From: Pectobacterium carotovorum
GTDB taxonomy: Bacteria > Pseudomonadota > Gammaproteobacteria > Enterobacterales > Enterobacteriaceae
NCBI GenBank assembly: GCA_016415585.1
Contig: CP066552.1
Span: 496,001-560,000, forward strand
Length of the DNA stretch: 64,000 nt
Direction of reading: 5' to 3'
In this document: positions 21,303 to 31,099 of the stretch, piece by piece
Layout: every line of letters starts with the position of its first letter
Position numbering within the stretch: the first letter of the stretch is position 1
Notes under the pieces: generated by a model
Told to the model about the DNA's origin: nothing
Databases searched by the model: none
What the model saw: only the letters and a program-made list of their open reading frames with translations
Program-made: the position numbers and the translations under genes

Positions 21303-21818
21303 CTATCGTTTTTTAATTGGAACCGTATGGTCGTGATCGCAATGATCCGGCTGTTTGCATGAGGCAACTTCCTGACAGCCTCCACACAAGCCGTGTGCTT
21401 CCACCACGCTGTGACGCAGCGTAAATCCTGACTGCTGTGCCAGACTGCGTAATGTTTCTTCGACACCTTCGGTTTGACGTTCGGTGACTTGCCCGCAGCG
21501 GTCGCAGATGAAAAGGGCGGACGTGTGGCTGTGGTCCTCGATATGGTGACACAGCACATAGCTGTTGTTGGATTCGACGCGATGAATGAAGCCTTGTTCC
21601 AGCAGAAAATCCAGTGCGCGATAGACGGTCGGCGGTTTCGCCTGAGGCTCGGAAACGCGCAGCAGATCCAACAGGTCATAAGCGCTGATAGCACCGGACT
21701 GCTGTGCCATAAGGCGTAAAACCTCTAACCGCTGTGGCGTGAGACGCACAGCGCGCTGCTGACAAATCTGTTCAGCCTGGGCAAGAAGTTTGTCCTGTTT
21801 GGTTGAATCCATTGTCAT
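21303..21818 (-). CDS. zur: Zinc uptake regulator Zur
   Basis: A Fur-family repressor of zinc uptake genes (171 residues). The winged helix carries VRLTPQRLEVLRLM and KPPTVYRALDFLLEQG. The dimerisation domain has the zinc-site motifs CDRCGQV and HGLCGGCQEVASC, and a His-rich tail DHCDHDHT. I set the start at 21818 (MTMDSTKQDK), just after AGGGTG; upstream ATGs in frame at 21833 and 21860 lack ribosome sites. Its stop codon lies in the hairpin sequence that is duplicated at 20430. Convergent with yjbJ in the ancestral order. Confidence 0.95.
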   Translation of the reverse strand: MTMDSTKQDKLLAQAEQICQQRAVRLTPQRLEVLRLMAQQSGAISAYDLLDLLRVSEPQAKPPTVYRALDFLLEQGFIHRVESNNSYVLCHHIEDHSHTSALFICDRCGQVTERQTEGVEETLRSLAQQSGFTLRHSVVEAHGLCGGCQEVASCKQPDHCDHDHTVPIKKR

Positions 21819-21918
21819 ATCACCCTGACGCATTGAGGAACAAGGCGGATATCTTACCACGACTGAATAAAAACGCCGAACTGGAGGCGTTTTCCTGCAA
21901 AAACAGCGGACAGAAGCG

Positions 21919-22617
21919 CTACACGACCAGATCGATGAGCAGCGCCCGCAAAGGCGACTCTGCCTGTAGCGTCAACGCCGTTTCTTCCTTAATGAAGGCG
22001 CCGTCGCCGCAGTGTAGTGTTTCACTGTTCTGATTGCCTTTTACTGCCATTGAACCGTGGATCAGCTGGAGGTATGCCTGATTTCCCTGTAGCGCGATTG
22101 TGCTTTGCTCATTCTGCTGGAGATCGACATGATGAACCCAAACCTGCTGGCGCAGTTGCAGGCTATTGTGTTCACCTTCTGGTGATGCAAGCAGCGTATG
22201 GTTTACTGAATTCAACCCCATGCGCTGCAACGGGCTGTTCTCGCGAGTCTGGCAGGCATTCAGCCATAATTGCAGACGCGTCAGCGGTTTGTTGGCACTG
22301 GTATTATGTTCGCTATAGCTGACATTTGGCTGAGTCGCGAGCAGCAGCACATCTCCGGCTTTCGCCTGAATGTGGCAACCGTTGCTGTCGCGGTATTCCG
22401 CTTCGCCCTGAAGAATAATGTTCAGAATATCAACCCGTGGGTAGGTTCGTGGCTGGAATGATGCCCCCGGTGCCAATACTTCCTGATTGAGCACGCGCAG
22501 AGACGCGTAGCCCAGCAACTGTGGGTCAAAATAGTGACCAAAAGAAAAGGTATAGCGCGCCTGCAACCAGCCATAGTCGGCCTGGCCACATTGCCCCGCA
22601 GCTCTTCGTGTGATCAT
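21919..22617 (-). CDS. yhaK: Pirin-family cupin protein YhaK
   Basis: 232 residues with a bicupin pirin fold, beginning GWLQARYTFSFGHYFDP with the HYFDP segment and RVLNQEVLAPGASFQPRTYPRVDI. Classical pirins bind iron through three His and one Glu. Here the usual HPH of the N-terminal cupin is replaced by RTYPRVD, as in E. coli YhaK, so metal binding is uncertain. YhaK has been proposed as an oxidative-stress sensor. Divergent from a yhaJ-type LysR regulator, whose probable target it is. Confidence 0.85.
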   Translation of the reverse strand: MITRRAAGQCGQADYGWLQARYTFSFGHYFDPQLLGYASLRVLNQEVLAPGASFQPRTYPRVDILNIILQGEAEYRDSNGCHIQAKAGDVLLLATQPNVSYSEHNTSANKPLTRLQLWLNACQTRENSPLQRMGLNSVNHTLLASPEGEHNSLQLRQQVWVHHVDLQQNEQSTIALQGNQAYLQLIHGSMAVKGNQNSETLHCGDGAFIKEETALTLQAESPLRALLIDLVV

Positions 22618-22730
22618 AATTGTTATCCCTCCAGAGAATTATTTATTGAACTGATAGTAATTGTGTGGACGTTGGATTGTTAGCTAGTTAATCTGGTCGG
22701 TATATTCAAAATTCCTGAATGAGTACGAAG

Positions 22731-23627
22731 ATGGCGAAAGAACGAGCATTGACGCTGGAAGCGTTGAGGGTGATGGATGCGATCGATCGTCGTGGCAGCT
22801 TTGCCGCTGCGGCAGATGAGCTGGGTAGGGTGCCTTCGGCACTGAGCTATACCATGCAGAAACTGGAAGAAGAGTTAGATGTTGTGCTGTTCGATCGTTC
22901 TGGACATCGTACTAAATTCACGAATGTTGGACGCATGTTGTTGGAACGCGGACGTATCTTGCTGGAAGCCGCAGATAAGCTCACCACCGATGCTGAGGCG
23001 CTAGCGCGCGGTTGGGAAACGCACTTGACGATTGTGACGGAAGCCTTGATTCCGACTCAGCGGATTTTCCCATTAATCGATAAGCTGGCGCTTAAAGCCA
23101 ATACGCAGGTATCGATTCTGACTGAAGTGCTGGCTGGGGCGTGGGAGCGTCTTGAGCAAGGACGCGCCGATATTGTGATTGCGCCGGACATGCATTTTCG
23201 CGCGTCTTCTGAAATGAATACCCGCAAGCTGTACACGATGAATAACGTTTATGTCGCCAGCCCGGAGCATCCGATTCATCAGGAGCCTGAACCGCTGTCG
23301 GATGCAACCCGGGTGAAATACCGTGGGATTGCGATGGCAGACACCGCGCGTGAACGACCAGTACTGACTGTACAACTGTTGGATAAACAGCAGCGTCTGA
23401 CAGTGAGTTCGCTGGATGATAAACGGCGTGCGTTGTTGGCTGGGTTAGGCGTCGCGACCATGCCGTATCAGATGGTTGCGCAAGATATTGCCGAAGGGCG
23501 TTTACTGGTGGTTGGCCCAGAGCATCAGATGGAAAGCCAGATTATTATGGCGTGGCGGCGAGACAGCATGGGCGAGGCGAAATCCTGGTTCCTGCGTGAA
23601 ATTCCAAAACTGCTGAACCAGCCCTAA
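22731..23627 (+). CDS. yhaJ: LysR-family regulator YhaJ
   Basis: 298 residues, the same length as E. coli YhaJ and strongly similar throughout. The N-terminal helix-turn-helix is RRGSFAAAADELGRVPSALS; a periplasmic-binding-like effector domain follows. I start at MAKERALTLEALRVMD (22731), the E. coli N terminus, and not at the ATG four codons earlier. E. coli YhaJ responds to aromatic compounds such as dinitrotoluene products and regulates yqjF, which also lies close by here. The divergent yhaK and yhaJ starts share a 113-bp promoter region. Confidence 0.92.
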   Translation: MAKERALTLEALRVMDAIDRRGSFAAAADELGRVPSALSYTMQKLEEELDVVLFDRSGHRTKFTNVGRMLLERGRILLEAADKLTTDAEALARGWETHLTIVTEALIPTQRIFPLIDKLALKANTQVSILTEVLAGAWERLEQGRADIVIAPDMHFRASSEMNTRKLYTMNNVYVASPEHPIHQEPEPLSDATRVKYRGIAMADTARERPVLTVQLLDKQQRLTVSSLDDKRRALLAGLGVATMPYQMVAQDIAEGRLLVVGPEHQMESQIIMAWRRDSMGEAKSWFLREIPKLLNQP

Positions 23628-23643
23628 ATCCTGCATTTTCTGC

Positions 23644-23669
23644 GGCAAGGTGTGGCTCCACACCTTGCC
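23644..23669. terminator. Hairpin between convergent yhaJ and yqjG
   Basis: GGCAAGGTGTGG-CT-CCACACCTTGCC, a 12-bp near-perfect palindrome with no clear T-run. It probably limits read-through between the convergent genes. Confidence 0.5.
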
Positions 23670-23685
23670 TCTGCACTTCATTATG

Positions 23686-24681
23686 TCAGTATAAATCGAC
23701 AAACGTCTTATCACGGTGGTGAGGCTGGTTCAGATCTTGCTCTGGACCCAGCGAAATCACGCCATGAGGATTAATCGTGCCGTGGCTACGATAGTAGTGG
23801 TGACGAATATGCGCCATATCGACGGTATCGGCGATACCGGGCATCTGATAAATATCACGCAGGAAACCGAACAGATTAGGGTAATCGCTCAGGCGATATT
23901 TATCGCATTTAAAATGCGTGTGATAGACCGGATCGAAACGGATCAACGTCGTCCACAGCCGCAGGTCGGCTTCGGTTAACTGCTCACCCGTCAGATAGCG
24001 CTGTTTTGCCAGAATGCTTTCCAGATCGGATAACGCGGCGAAAACGGTCGTGGCGGATTCATCATAGGCTGACTGGCTTGTCGCAAAACCGGCTTTGTAC
24101 ACACCGTTATTGACCTTGTCGTAAATCCAGCCGTTCAATTCGTCAATCTGAGCGCGTAGCGCTTCTGGGTAATAATCTCCCGCCGTTGCTCCCACGCCAT
24201 CAAAAGCGCTATTCAGCATGCGGATGATATCGGCAGATTCGTTACTGACGATGGTGTGCTGCTCGGTATCCCACAGGACAGGCACGGTCACCCGACCGCT
24301 GTAGTCTGGCATGGCGTGCAGGTAGAGCTGGTAGAGGAATTCATGCTGATAGAGTGAGTCACCCGTCGCAGCTTCAAAATTGGTACCGAACGTCCAGCCA
24401 TGATCGAGCATGAGCGGATGAACCACCGAAACGGCGATGTGATCTTCTAACCCTTTCAATTGCCGCATAAGCAGCGTGCGGTGTGCCCACGGGCAGGCGA
24501 GTGAAACGTAGAGATGATAACGGCCGGACTGGGCAGGGAAGCCACCTTTGCCGGTGAGGCCTGGGGCGCCATCGGGCGTTACCCAGTTGCGGAATGCAGA
24601 TTCTGAACGCTTAAAATGGCCGCCGGTAGATTTGGTTTCATACCAGGTATCGTGCCATACGCCGTCAACCAGTTGTCCCAT
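23686..24681 (-). CDS. yqjG: Glutathionyl-hydroquinone reductase YqjG
   Basis: A Xi-class glutathione transferase (331 residues) that reduces glutathionyl-hydroquinones. The catalytic cysteine is Cys63 in VSLACPWAHRTL; the all-helical C-terminal domain includes QRYLTGEQLTEADLRLWTTLIRFDPVY. It lies downstream of yqjF on the same strand, the E. coli order. Together with a YhaJ regulator, this suggests handling of quinones or phenolics, relevant for a plant-associated bacterium, though that role is inference. Confidence 0.95.
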   Translation of the reverse strand: MGQLVDGVWHDTWYETKSTGGHFKRSESAFRNWVTPDGAPGLTGKGGFPAQSGRYHLYVSLACPWAHRTLLMRQLKGLEDHIAVSVVHPLMLDHGWTFGTNFEAATGDSLYQHEFLYQLYLHAMPDYSGRVTVPVLWDTEQHTIVSNESADIIRMLNSAFDGVGATAGDYYPEALRAQIDELNGWIYDKVNNGVYKAGFATSQSAYDESATTVFAALSDLESILAKQRYLTGEQLTEADLRLWTTLIRFDPVYHTHFKCDKYRLSDYPNLFGFLRDIYQMPGIADTVDMAHIRHHYYRSHGTINPHGVISLGPEQDLNQPHHRDKTFVDLY

Positions 24682-24705
24682 AAATCCTCCGTGAGTGAGT
24701 GATGA

Positions 24706-24736
24706 TAAAACGACGGCAAGCCTTGTGTGCTTGCCG
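24706..24736 (-). terminator. Terminator of yqjF
   Basis: On the minus strand CGGCAAG-N9-CTTGCCG followed by TCGTTTTATC; about 50 bp after the yqjF stop and before yqjG. Confidence 0.6.
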
Positions 24737-24788
24737 TCTCATTCGTTATTCGACTATTAAGTGTAGTACAGGCCGGAAAAGGCTTGTC

Positions 24789-25184
24789 TTACCACTTTTT
24801 GCCCAGCAGGCGGTCGATACTGAATGCGCCTGGGCCAGTTACAGCGAGCAGGAGGTAGCCGCCAGCGATGGTCAGGTTTTTCATGAACATCAGTTGGTTC
24901 ATGCCTTCCGCAAAGTTAGAGTGGAAAATCAATGCAGTCAGCAGCGTAAAGCCGGCAGTGAACAGCGCGACAGTACGCGTCAGCAGACCGAACAGAACCG
25001 CCAGACCACCACCCAGCTCCAGCAGAATGGTCAGCGGCAGCAGGAAGGTCGGCACGCCCATCGCCTGCATGTATTGTTGTGTGCCTGCATAGGCATCACC
25101 CAGCTTACTGTAACCTGCAACGATAAACAGAATTGGCATTAAGATACGTGCAACCAGCAGTGCAGTACTTTCTAAATTTTTCAT
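24789..25184 (-). CDS. yqjF: DoxX-family membrane protein YqjF
   Basis: 131 residues, four membrane helices, DoxX signature GYSKLGDAYAGTQQYMQAMGVP and PLTILLELGGGLAVLFGL. In E. coli yqjF is induced by YhaJ on exposure to aromatic metabolites; biochemical function is not settled. Two adjacent ATGs exist; I use the second (25184) because GGAGAG abuts the first. The upstream gap 25185-25456 holds no gene. Confidence 0.9.
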   Translation of the reverse strand: MKNLESTALLVARILMPILFIVAGYSKLGDAYAGTQQYMQAMGVPTFLLPLTILLELGGGLAVLFGLLTRTVALFTAGFTLLTALIFHSNFAEGMNQLMFMKNLTIAGGYLLLAVTGPGAFSIDRLLGKKW

Positions 25185-25456
25185 CATCTCTCCAATTAAT
25201 TTTGTTGTGGGCTATATTGCCCTGTTTTGTTTGTTGTAGCAGGTGTGGTCTGAAAACTTGGCCCGCCATCAGGTTATGGGCAGATAGTATAGAGAGATGA
25301 TTTACGCTGCCAGCGAGTATAATTGTTGCTTTATTTCAGAAAAATTGATGTTCAGTGAAACGTGCAAGAACGCGCTATAATGACGTGAGCGCGTCAGGCA
25401 ACGGTAAGATAAGCAGTGTCGTTATGCAGGGTAGGCAACTGAGGTGATGGAAGGGC

Positions 25457-25747
25457 TTAGGGACGTTGGTCAAACGTTTTACGCACGAGCTTGAAGGTTC
25501 CCCACAGCCCGACGAGGCGGCGTCCCCAGCGGATCATGCGGCTAGGATGGCGCACGCCATAGAGCGCCACGAGGCTAGAGCCAACGATCCAGTATTTACG
25601 CCACTGCATTAGACTTTGCCAGCTACGATCGTAACGGGCGGTGCTATCCAGCCAGTGTTTTTTACCTGCCGATAAATCCAGCCGCTGCTGCTGTATCTGG
25701 CGCAGTAGCTGGGCTTTTTCTCTGTCTCGCTGCTGACGCTGGTTCAC
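25457..25747 (-). CDS. yqjK: YqjK-like small basic protein
   Basis: 96 residues, Arg/Gln-rich helical N terminus (MNQRQQRDREKAQLLRQIQQ) and a hydrophobic stretch around residues 51-65. Last gene of the yqjD-yqjE-yqjK row; its start overlaps the yqjE stop by 4 bp, indicating coupled translation. Function unknown. Confidence 0.85.
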   Translation of the reverse strand: MNQRQQRDREKAQLLRQIQQQRLDLSAGKKHWLDSTARYDRSWQSLMQWRKYWIVGSSLVALYGVRHPSRMIRWGRRLVGLWGTFKLVRKTFDQRP

Positions 25748-26139
25748 TTGGGATCTTCCTCCAGCAGCGATCTGTCGGTCGCCAGCTCTTTACGCGTTGC
25801 TTTGAGCAAGGTGGAGCGACGTACCTTCACGAGTGTCCATATACCGCCTATCAGCGCCAGTCCGAGCAATGTGGCGGTAATACAGCCCAGCGCAAAGAGA
25901 CGATATTGCGGATCGATGCCCCAGATGATCAGCGCAATCAGACTCATAATGCCAAAAGCGGCAAAAAGCAGCGTCAGGCCGACCATAATCAGCAATTGAA
26001 TCAGATTGGCTTTCTCTTCCTCTAATTCAATGACGGCCAGTCGAACACGGCTTTCTACCATGCTGACAATAATGGAGATGATGCGTTGAGCAGAAGCCAT
26101 GACCCCGCTTGCGGGGCCTTGTTGTGATTTATCCGTCAT
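25744..26139 (-). CDS. yqjE: Phage-holin-family membrane protein YqjE
   Basis: 131 residues with a cytoplasmic N-terminal amphipathic helix (VESRVRLAVIELEEEKANLI) and two transmembrane helices (around residues 45-73 and 80-107), the Actinobacterial-holin-like YqjE architecture. Function unknown. It lies in a row with yqjD (31-bp gap) and yqjK (4-bp overlap). Confidence 0.88.
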   Translation of the reverse strand: MTDKSQQGPASGVMASAQRIISIIVSMVESRVRLAVIELEEEKANLIQLLIMVGLTLLFAAFGIMSLIALIIWGIDPQYRLFALGCITATLLGLALIGGIWTLVKVRRSTLLKATRKELATDRSLLEEDPK

Positions 26140-26170
26140 AACGATCCGCTAAGTCATAACAAGCCGCTAA

Positions 26171-26476
26171 TTAGCGACGAGACAGCAGGACGCCAAGTAC
26201 GACACCGACTGCTGCGCCAATGCCGACACCAGTCCACGGGTTCTGGCGTACATAATCGTCCGCAGATTCAACCGCTTCTTTGGTTTGGGAAGCGATGCGC
26301 TCACCGGTATCGCTCAGGCGACTGCGGGTTTCTTTCAGCGCGCTTTCTGCCTTATTACGCAGCTTGTCGAGTTCCGCTTTAGATTTATCGCTGGAGGTGC
26401 TTAATACTTCTTCCAGCGTGTCCGCCAGTGATTTCAATTCGGCGCGTAGGTACTCAGAATTTTGATCTTTAGCCAT
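26171..26476 (-). CDS. yqjD: DUF883 tail-anchored protein YqjD (ElaB family)
   Basis: 101 residues: a long charged coiled-coil-like region, then a C-terminal membrane anchor GIGAAVGVVLGVLLSRR. E. coli YqjD and ElaB bind stationary-phase ribosomes and tether them to the inner membrane. It is first in the yqjD-E-K unit, preceded by AAGGGTTATTAAT. Confidence 0.9.
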   Translation of the reverse strand: MAKDQNSEYLRAELKSLADTLEEVLSTSSDKSKAELDKLRNKAESALKETRSRLSDTGERIASQTKEAVESADDYVRQNPWTGVGIGAAVGVVLGVLLSRR

Positions 26477-26650
26477 ATTAATAACCCTTCATGTTATAAA
26501 CCTGAACGTTAACTATAGCTGAAGCTGAGATTTATGCTGCCCCAAACGGTACGGACAATTCTGATAACTCGCTGTAAATTTTAGTGATTTGGTTTTTGAA
26601 TACAAAATGAACAGTAATCGTGTGTTTTTTAGGGGCAATGTGGTGATGGG

Positions 26651-27040
26651 CTATTGCGACGTGCCACGTTCTGCGGCGCGCAATTCCTGCTCGGCTTCAG
26701 CCAGCTTTCTTTCGCGCTTGAGAATCTTCTCTGCGTCATCCCCTTTATGGCGGCTTTCATTCAGTTCCTGCCGCCGTTCAGCAACGTCTTTGCGTTTCTC
26801 CGCAATGGCTTCCTGACGTTTCTCTGCTAATCCGGCATCCGTACAGTGGGTTTTCACGCCGTCCAGCGCCTTCTCTAATCCATTGATGCGGTTCTGATTG
26901 CCGTGCTTACGTGCTTCATCGATTTGACGCTGAATATCCTGCGCTTTCTGCTGACAGGTTTCCACCTGATTGGTGGCACTCGCCAGCACGTGACCGGAAA
27001 GCAGGACAGATAATGCAATGATGGATGGAAATAGTTTCAT
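26651..27040 (-). CDS. yqjC: DUF1090 periplasmic protein YqjC
   Basis: 129 residues: a signal peptide (MKLFPSIIALSVLLSGHVLA), then a charged helical hairpin with one cysteine in each half (CQQKAQDIQ and THCTDAGLAEK) that could form a disulfide. Function unknown. I start at the ATG at 27040 rather than the GTG at 27049; either overlaps or abuts the mzrA stop, so the two are translationally coupled. Confidence 0.88.
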   Translation of the reverse strand: MKLFPSIIALSVLLSGHVLASATNQVETCQQKAQDIQRQIDEARKHGNQNRINGLEKALDGVKTHCTDAGLAEKRQEAIAEKRKDVAERRQELNESRHKGDDAEKILKRERKLAEAEQELRAAERGTSQ

Positions 27041-27045
27041 CTTCG

Positions 27046-27441
27046 TCACCCCAGTTTGGATTGTTTCTGTGTCAGTTTCTGCTGCCAGAACGGTGTCGGG
27101 GCTGCCGCTTGTTGCGCGGTAATTGTGACTTTAGGTAGAGACAAACGCAGGACATCTCTGGCAGCGATACTTTGTTCTGGCGAGGCCAGACGGACGATCA
27201 GGCTATCTTGCTCTGGTGTAATGCTTTTGATCGCAATCCCTTTTTCATTGAGACGCTGATACACGTAAAAGCCATCTGGTAATGCGGCACCATCATAAGG
27301 CTTGATGTGTAGCATAGCATCGTCCTGAGAATGGCGCGGTGACTGTGACTGCGTCAATGCAATCATCGGCAGCGCAAGCAATAGCAGTATTCGAGCTGCT
27401 TTCCTGGAGAAGAGCCTAGAGAATAACCCGCTGATTGACAC
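27046..27441 (-). CDS. mzrA: EnvZ/OmpR modulator MzrA
   Basis: 131 residues: one N-terminal transmembrane anchor (ARILLLLALPMIALT) and a periplasmic domain. In E. coli MzrA binds the sensor EnvZ in the membrane, raises OmpR phosphorylation, and is under CpxR control. It starts with GTG at 27441, 2 bp after the yqjA stop. The yqjA-mzrA-yqjC order is as in E. coli. Confidence 0.9.
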   Translation of the reverse strand: MSISGLFSRLFSRKAARILLLLALPMIALTQSQSPRHSQDDAMLHIKPYDGAALPDGFYVYQRLNEKGIAIKSITPEQDSLIVRLASPEQSIAARDVLRLSLPKVTITAQQAAAPTPFWQQKLTQKQSKLG

Positions 27442-27443
27442 GG

Positions 27444-28177
<734 letters not shown>

Positions 28178-28211
28178 GTCTGGACATGATAAGAATGAAT
28201 ACAGTGTTAAT

Positions 28212-28253
28212 CCCGTCATAATTCAAGTTGCCTGAAACTTGAATTATGACGGG
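28212..28253. repeat. Perfect palindrome made of the dispersed-repeat terminus (R4, minimal form)
   Basis: Two 18-bp arms, CCCGTCATAATTCAAGTT and its exact complement, around a 6-bp loop GCCTGA. The arm is the CCCGTCATACTTCAAG end of R5/R6 with one change. It lies in the 502-bp gap 28128-28629 between yqjA and exuR, which holds no gene; a smaller inverted repeat GTAACA/TGTTAC lies at 28441-28459. Confidence 0.85.
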
Positions 28254-28585
28254 TATATCAGGGCGCAGGATTATGATTTTTTTTATGATCTCTGTTTTTT
28301 CTGCCCGATAGTGACGCTGGTGTCTGACTTGATGCTCACTTTCGCTGCGAACCTGATAAACAGGCAGCTTGCGGATTGTTTGGTCTTGGTAGACTTTGCA
28401 TCCAAAGCGACGGATTAAGCGTAAGAAAGACGCGTTAACTGTAACAAAATAGGTGTTACTGAGACAGAAAAATATTACGACAACTGAGGCGATTTAGGGG
28501 GATTTTTCGAGGAAGAGTTGTGATTTCTGCGATATTTTACACTCGCTGACAGAAATCAACGTTTTCTGACTTTTTTCCGTTGGTT

Positions 28586-28620
28586 CAAAAATTCCCCCCT
28601 GCGCTCAAAACAAGGGGGAG
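28586..28620 (-). terminator. Terminator of exuR
   Basis: On the minus strand CCCCC-N14-GGGGGG followed by AATTTTTG, 10 bp after the exuR stop. Confidence 0.7.
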
Positions 28621-28629
28621 GATGCCTAT

Positions 28630-29406
28630 TTAGGGCTTGCCCGTGTGTATCTGGTCGAGGTGGACGACCGGATTTTCGGCGAACATATAGCGGTCGACGT
28701 TAAACTCGAAATCATCCGTCGTGGCGCGAAACAGCATCTGTTTGGTATTTTCCAGATGTTGCCACATGGCCAGTTTGGCTGCATAAGGATCTTTGCGAAT
28801 CAGTGCCTTAAGGATACGATCGTGTTCCTCGCACCAGCTTTCAATCGACTTGTCGTCAATGTGCTCATGCAGCTTGCGCCAGTAGGGATTGTGGATCCGT
28901 TGGCTCCACATTTTCTCGACGATGGTCGCCATCGCGGAGTTCTGTGTTGCCAGCGCGACCTGAACGTGGAATTTGAGATCCCACTGAGAATCACGGAAGC
29001 GATCTTCTTGCCGTGCGTATTCCTGAATTTCCATCAGTTGGATGATGTCCTGACGGGTTACCTGCGTGGCCGCAAATTCGGCAATGTTGCTTTCAATAAG
29101 TTGGCGAGCCTGAAGCAGCTCAAAGGGGCCAGCGGCGACGAATTCACTATCACTGCTATTAATGAACGGGTTTTTCTGCTGATTGGAAATAACGTGAATG
29201 CCTGAACCTTTGCGTACTTCAACGTACCCTTCGACTTCCAGCATGATGATGGCTTCGCGCACCACGGTGCGGCTGACGTTCATTTCTTCAGAAATATAGC
29301 GCTCTGCCGGTAATTTTTCGCCGACCTGATATATACCACTTTCAATGCGCTGTTTTAATTCTGCGGCTAGCTGCTGGTATAGCCGTCGGGGTTCAGTGAG
29401 TGCCAT
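28630..29406 (-). CDS. exuR: GntR/FadR-type hexuronate regulon repressor ExuR
   Basis: Represses hexuronate uptake and catabolism until galacturonate or glucuronate is present. 258 residues: a GntR winged helix-turn-helix ([40 protein letters not shown]) and an FCD ligand domain ([19 protein letters not shown]). It aligns with E. coli ExuR throughout. The start at 29406 gives [13 protein letters not shown], aligned to [13 protein letters not shown]; the 11-residue extension to 29439 lacks support. It lies downstream of exuT as a separate unit; TTTGTTATACCA around 29489 is a possible autoregulatory operator. Confidence 0.95.
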   Translation of the reverse strand: MALTEPRRLYQQLAAELKQRIESGIYQVGEKLPAERYISEEMNVSRTVVREAIIMLEVEGYVEVRKGSGIHVISNQQKNPFINSSDSEFVAAGPFELLQARQLIESNIAEFAATQVTRQDIIQLMEIQEYARQEDRFRDSQWDLKFHVQVALATQNSAMATIVEKMWSQRIHNPYWRKLHEHIDDKSIESWCEEHDRILKALIRKDPYAAKLAMWQHLENTKQMLFRATTDDFEFNVDRYMFAENPVVHLDQIHTGKP

Positions 29407-29615
29407 GATGATGTCTACTCTCGATAGATGACGGTCCATGTGCCACGTCAGGGCCTGAGTGTCTATCTCGTTAATCTTTGAGGGATGATTTGTTATACCA
29501 CTTAATCATAGCAGCAACCAATGTTGTGGTCACAGTTATCGCAGTGTGTTATCGGAGGGAGGTGGCTCACCCAGTCGCAGATCATACCGGATGAGCCAGG
29601 ATAATGCAGGGATTA

Positions 29616-30917
29616 TCAGTGCTGGTTGGCTTCTTTCAGCGTTTCCGCCGCCGCAGCGACTTCTGATGCCGGTTGGTTTTTCAACACCGTCCAGATGACG
29701 ACGGCACCTAACAGGTCAAAGACGGCCAGTGCAGCAAACAGCGGGCTGAAGCCCAGCGTATCGGCCAGCGCGCCGACAACCAGTGCAAACATGGTACTTG
29801 CCATCCAGGCTGCCATGCCGGTCAAACCGTTCGCGGTAGCCACTTCATTACGGCCAAATACGTCAGATGACAGGGTAATCAGCGCGCCGGACAGCGACTG
29901 ATGCGCAAAACCACCGACGCACAGCAGGGCGATGGCGACATAAGGGCTGGAGAACAGCCCGATCATGCCCGGTGCAATCATTAGTACCGCACCCATCGTG
30001 ACGACCATTTTGCGGGAAACGATCAGATTCACTTTGAAATGTTTCTGGAACAGCATTGGCAAGTAACCGCCCAGAATACAGCCGATATCGGCGAACAGCA
30101 TTGGCATCCAGGCGAACATGGCGATTTCTTTCAGGTTAAAGCCGTAGGCTTTAAACATGAACAGCGGGATCCACGCATTGAAGGTTCCCCAGGCGGGTTC
30201 AGCCAGGAAACGCGGCAGTGCGATACCCCAAAACTGACGGTTACGCAGGATCTGCCAGGCAGACATTTTCTTCGCGTTATTAGTCTGATGCTGTGCTTCT
30301 TGCCCGCTAAGAATGTAGTCACGTTCTTCGTCGCTGAGTTTTTTCTGATCTTTCGGATGCTTATAGAAAACGAGCCAGCAGATGGCCCAGATCAGGCTTA
30401 GCGCACCGGTAATGATAAAGGCCATTTCCCAGCTGTGTGCCACAATCGCCCAGACCACCAGTGGTGGCGCGATCATGGCGCCGATGGATGACCCCACGTT
30501 GAAGTAACCTACCGCAACAGAGCGCTCTTTTGCCGGGAACCATTCGCTGCTGGCTTTCAGGCCCGCAGGGATCATGGCCGCTTCTGCCATACCCACCGCG
30601 CCGCGGGCGATCGCTAAACCCCCCCAGCTATTTGCCAGCGCGGTGCCCATACAGAAGATGGCCCACAGAATGGCGAACATGGCATAGCCGATTTTTGTGC
30701 CCAGCAAATCCAGCACATAGCCAGCGATAGGCTGCATAATGGTATAACAAGCTGAGTAGGCAGCAACGATGTAAGAATACTGCTGTGTAGTAATGTGTAA
30801 CTGATCCTGTAGCGTCGGTGCGGCGACAGATATTGCATTACGCGTCAGATATCCCAGCACGGTGCCAATGGTCACCAGGCCGATCATATACCAGCGTAAT
30901 CCTTTGATTTTACGCAT
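29616..30917 (-). CDS. exuT: Hexuronate transporter ExuT (MFS)
   Basis: A proton-driven inner-membrane importer of galacturonate and glucuronate: anion:cation symporter family of MFS, 433 residues, 12 membrane segments (GLVTIGTVLGYLTRNAISVA near the start). In a pectinolytic bacterium it feeds pectin monomers to UxaC. Divergent from uxaCBA across a 414-bp regulatory gap. A GGAGAG ribosome site precedes the ATG. Confidence 0.95.
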   Translation of the reverse strand: MRKIKGLRWYMIGLVTIGTVLGYLTRNAISVAAPTLQDQLHITTQQYSYIVAAYSACYTIMQPIAGYVLDLLGTKIGYAMFAILWAIFCMGTALANSWGGLAIARGAVGMAEAAMIPAGLKASSEWFPAKERSVAVGYFNVGSSIGAMIAPPLVVWAIVAHSWEMAFIITGALSLIWAICWLVFYKHPKDQKKLSDEERDYILSGQEAQHQTNNAKKMSAWQILRNRQFWGIALPRFLAEPAWGTFNAWIPLFMFKAYGFNLKEIAMFAWMPMLFADIGCILGGYLPMLFQKHFKVNLIVSRKMVVTMGAVLMIAPGMIGLFSSPYVAIALLCVGGFAHQSLSGALITLSSDVFGRNEVATANGLTGMAAWMASTMFALVVGALADTLGFSPLFAALAVFDLLGAVVIWTVLKNQPASEVAAAAETLKEANQH

Positions 30918-30990
30918 TTACTTTCTCTCCGAGTCAATAAAAACACCGTGGTGGCTCTTGAGTGGCGTCACGGTGTGATGTGTCTTGTGA

Positions 30991-31099
30991 TGTTGTACGA
31001 CACGTTTTTTTGTTGTGCTGAACAGGAAAACCCTTCTCTTTGTGAGATAGCGATTGAATCCCTGCTTAAGGCAGCGCTACAATAATTTGTCATACAACT
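30991..31099. promoter_or_regulatory. Candidate ExuR operators between exuT and uxaC
   Basis: Two TTGT-N3-ACA(A)-type palindromes: TGTTGTACGACAC at 30991-31003 and TTTGTCATACAACT at 31086-31099. They resemble the short GntR-family operators bound by ExuR/UxuR and sit where divergent exuT and uxaC promoters are expected. The gap 30918-31331 has no gene. A TGTGAGATATCGCG stretch near 31250 could be a weak CRP half-site. Confidence 0.45.
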
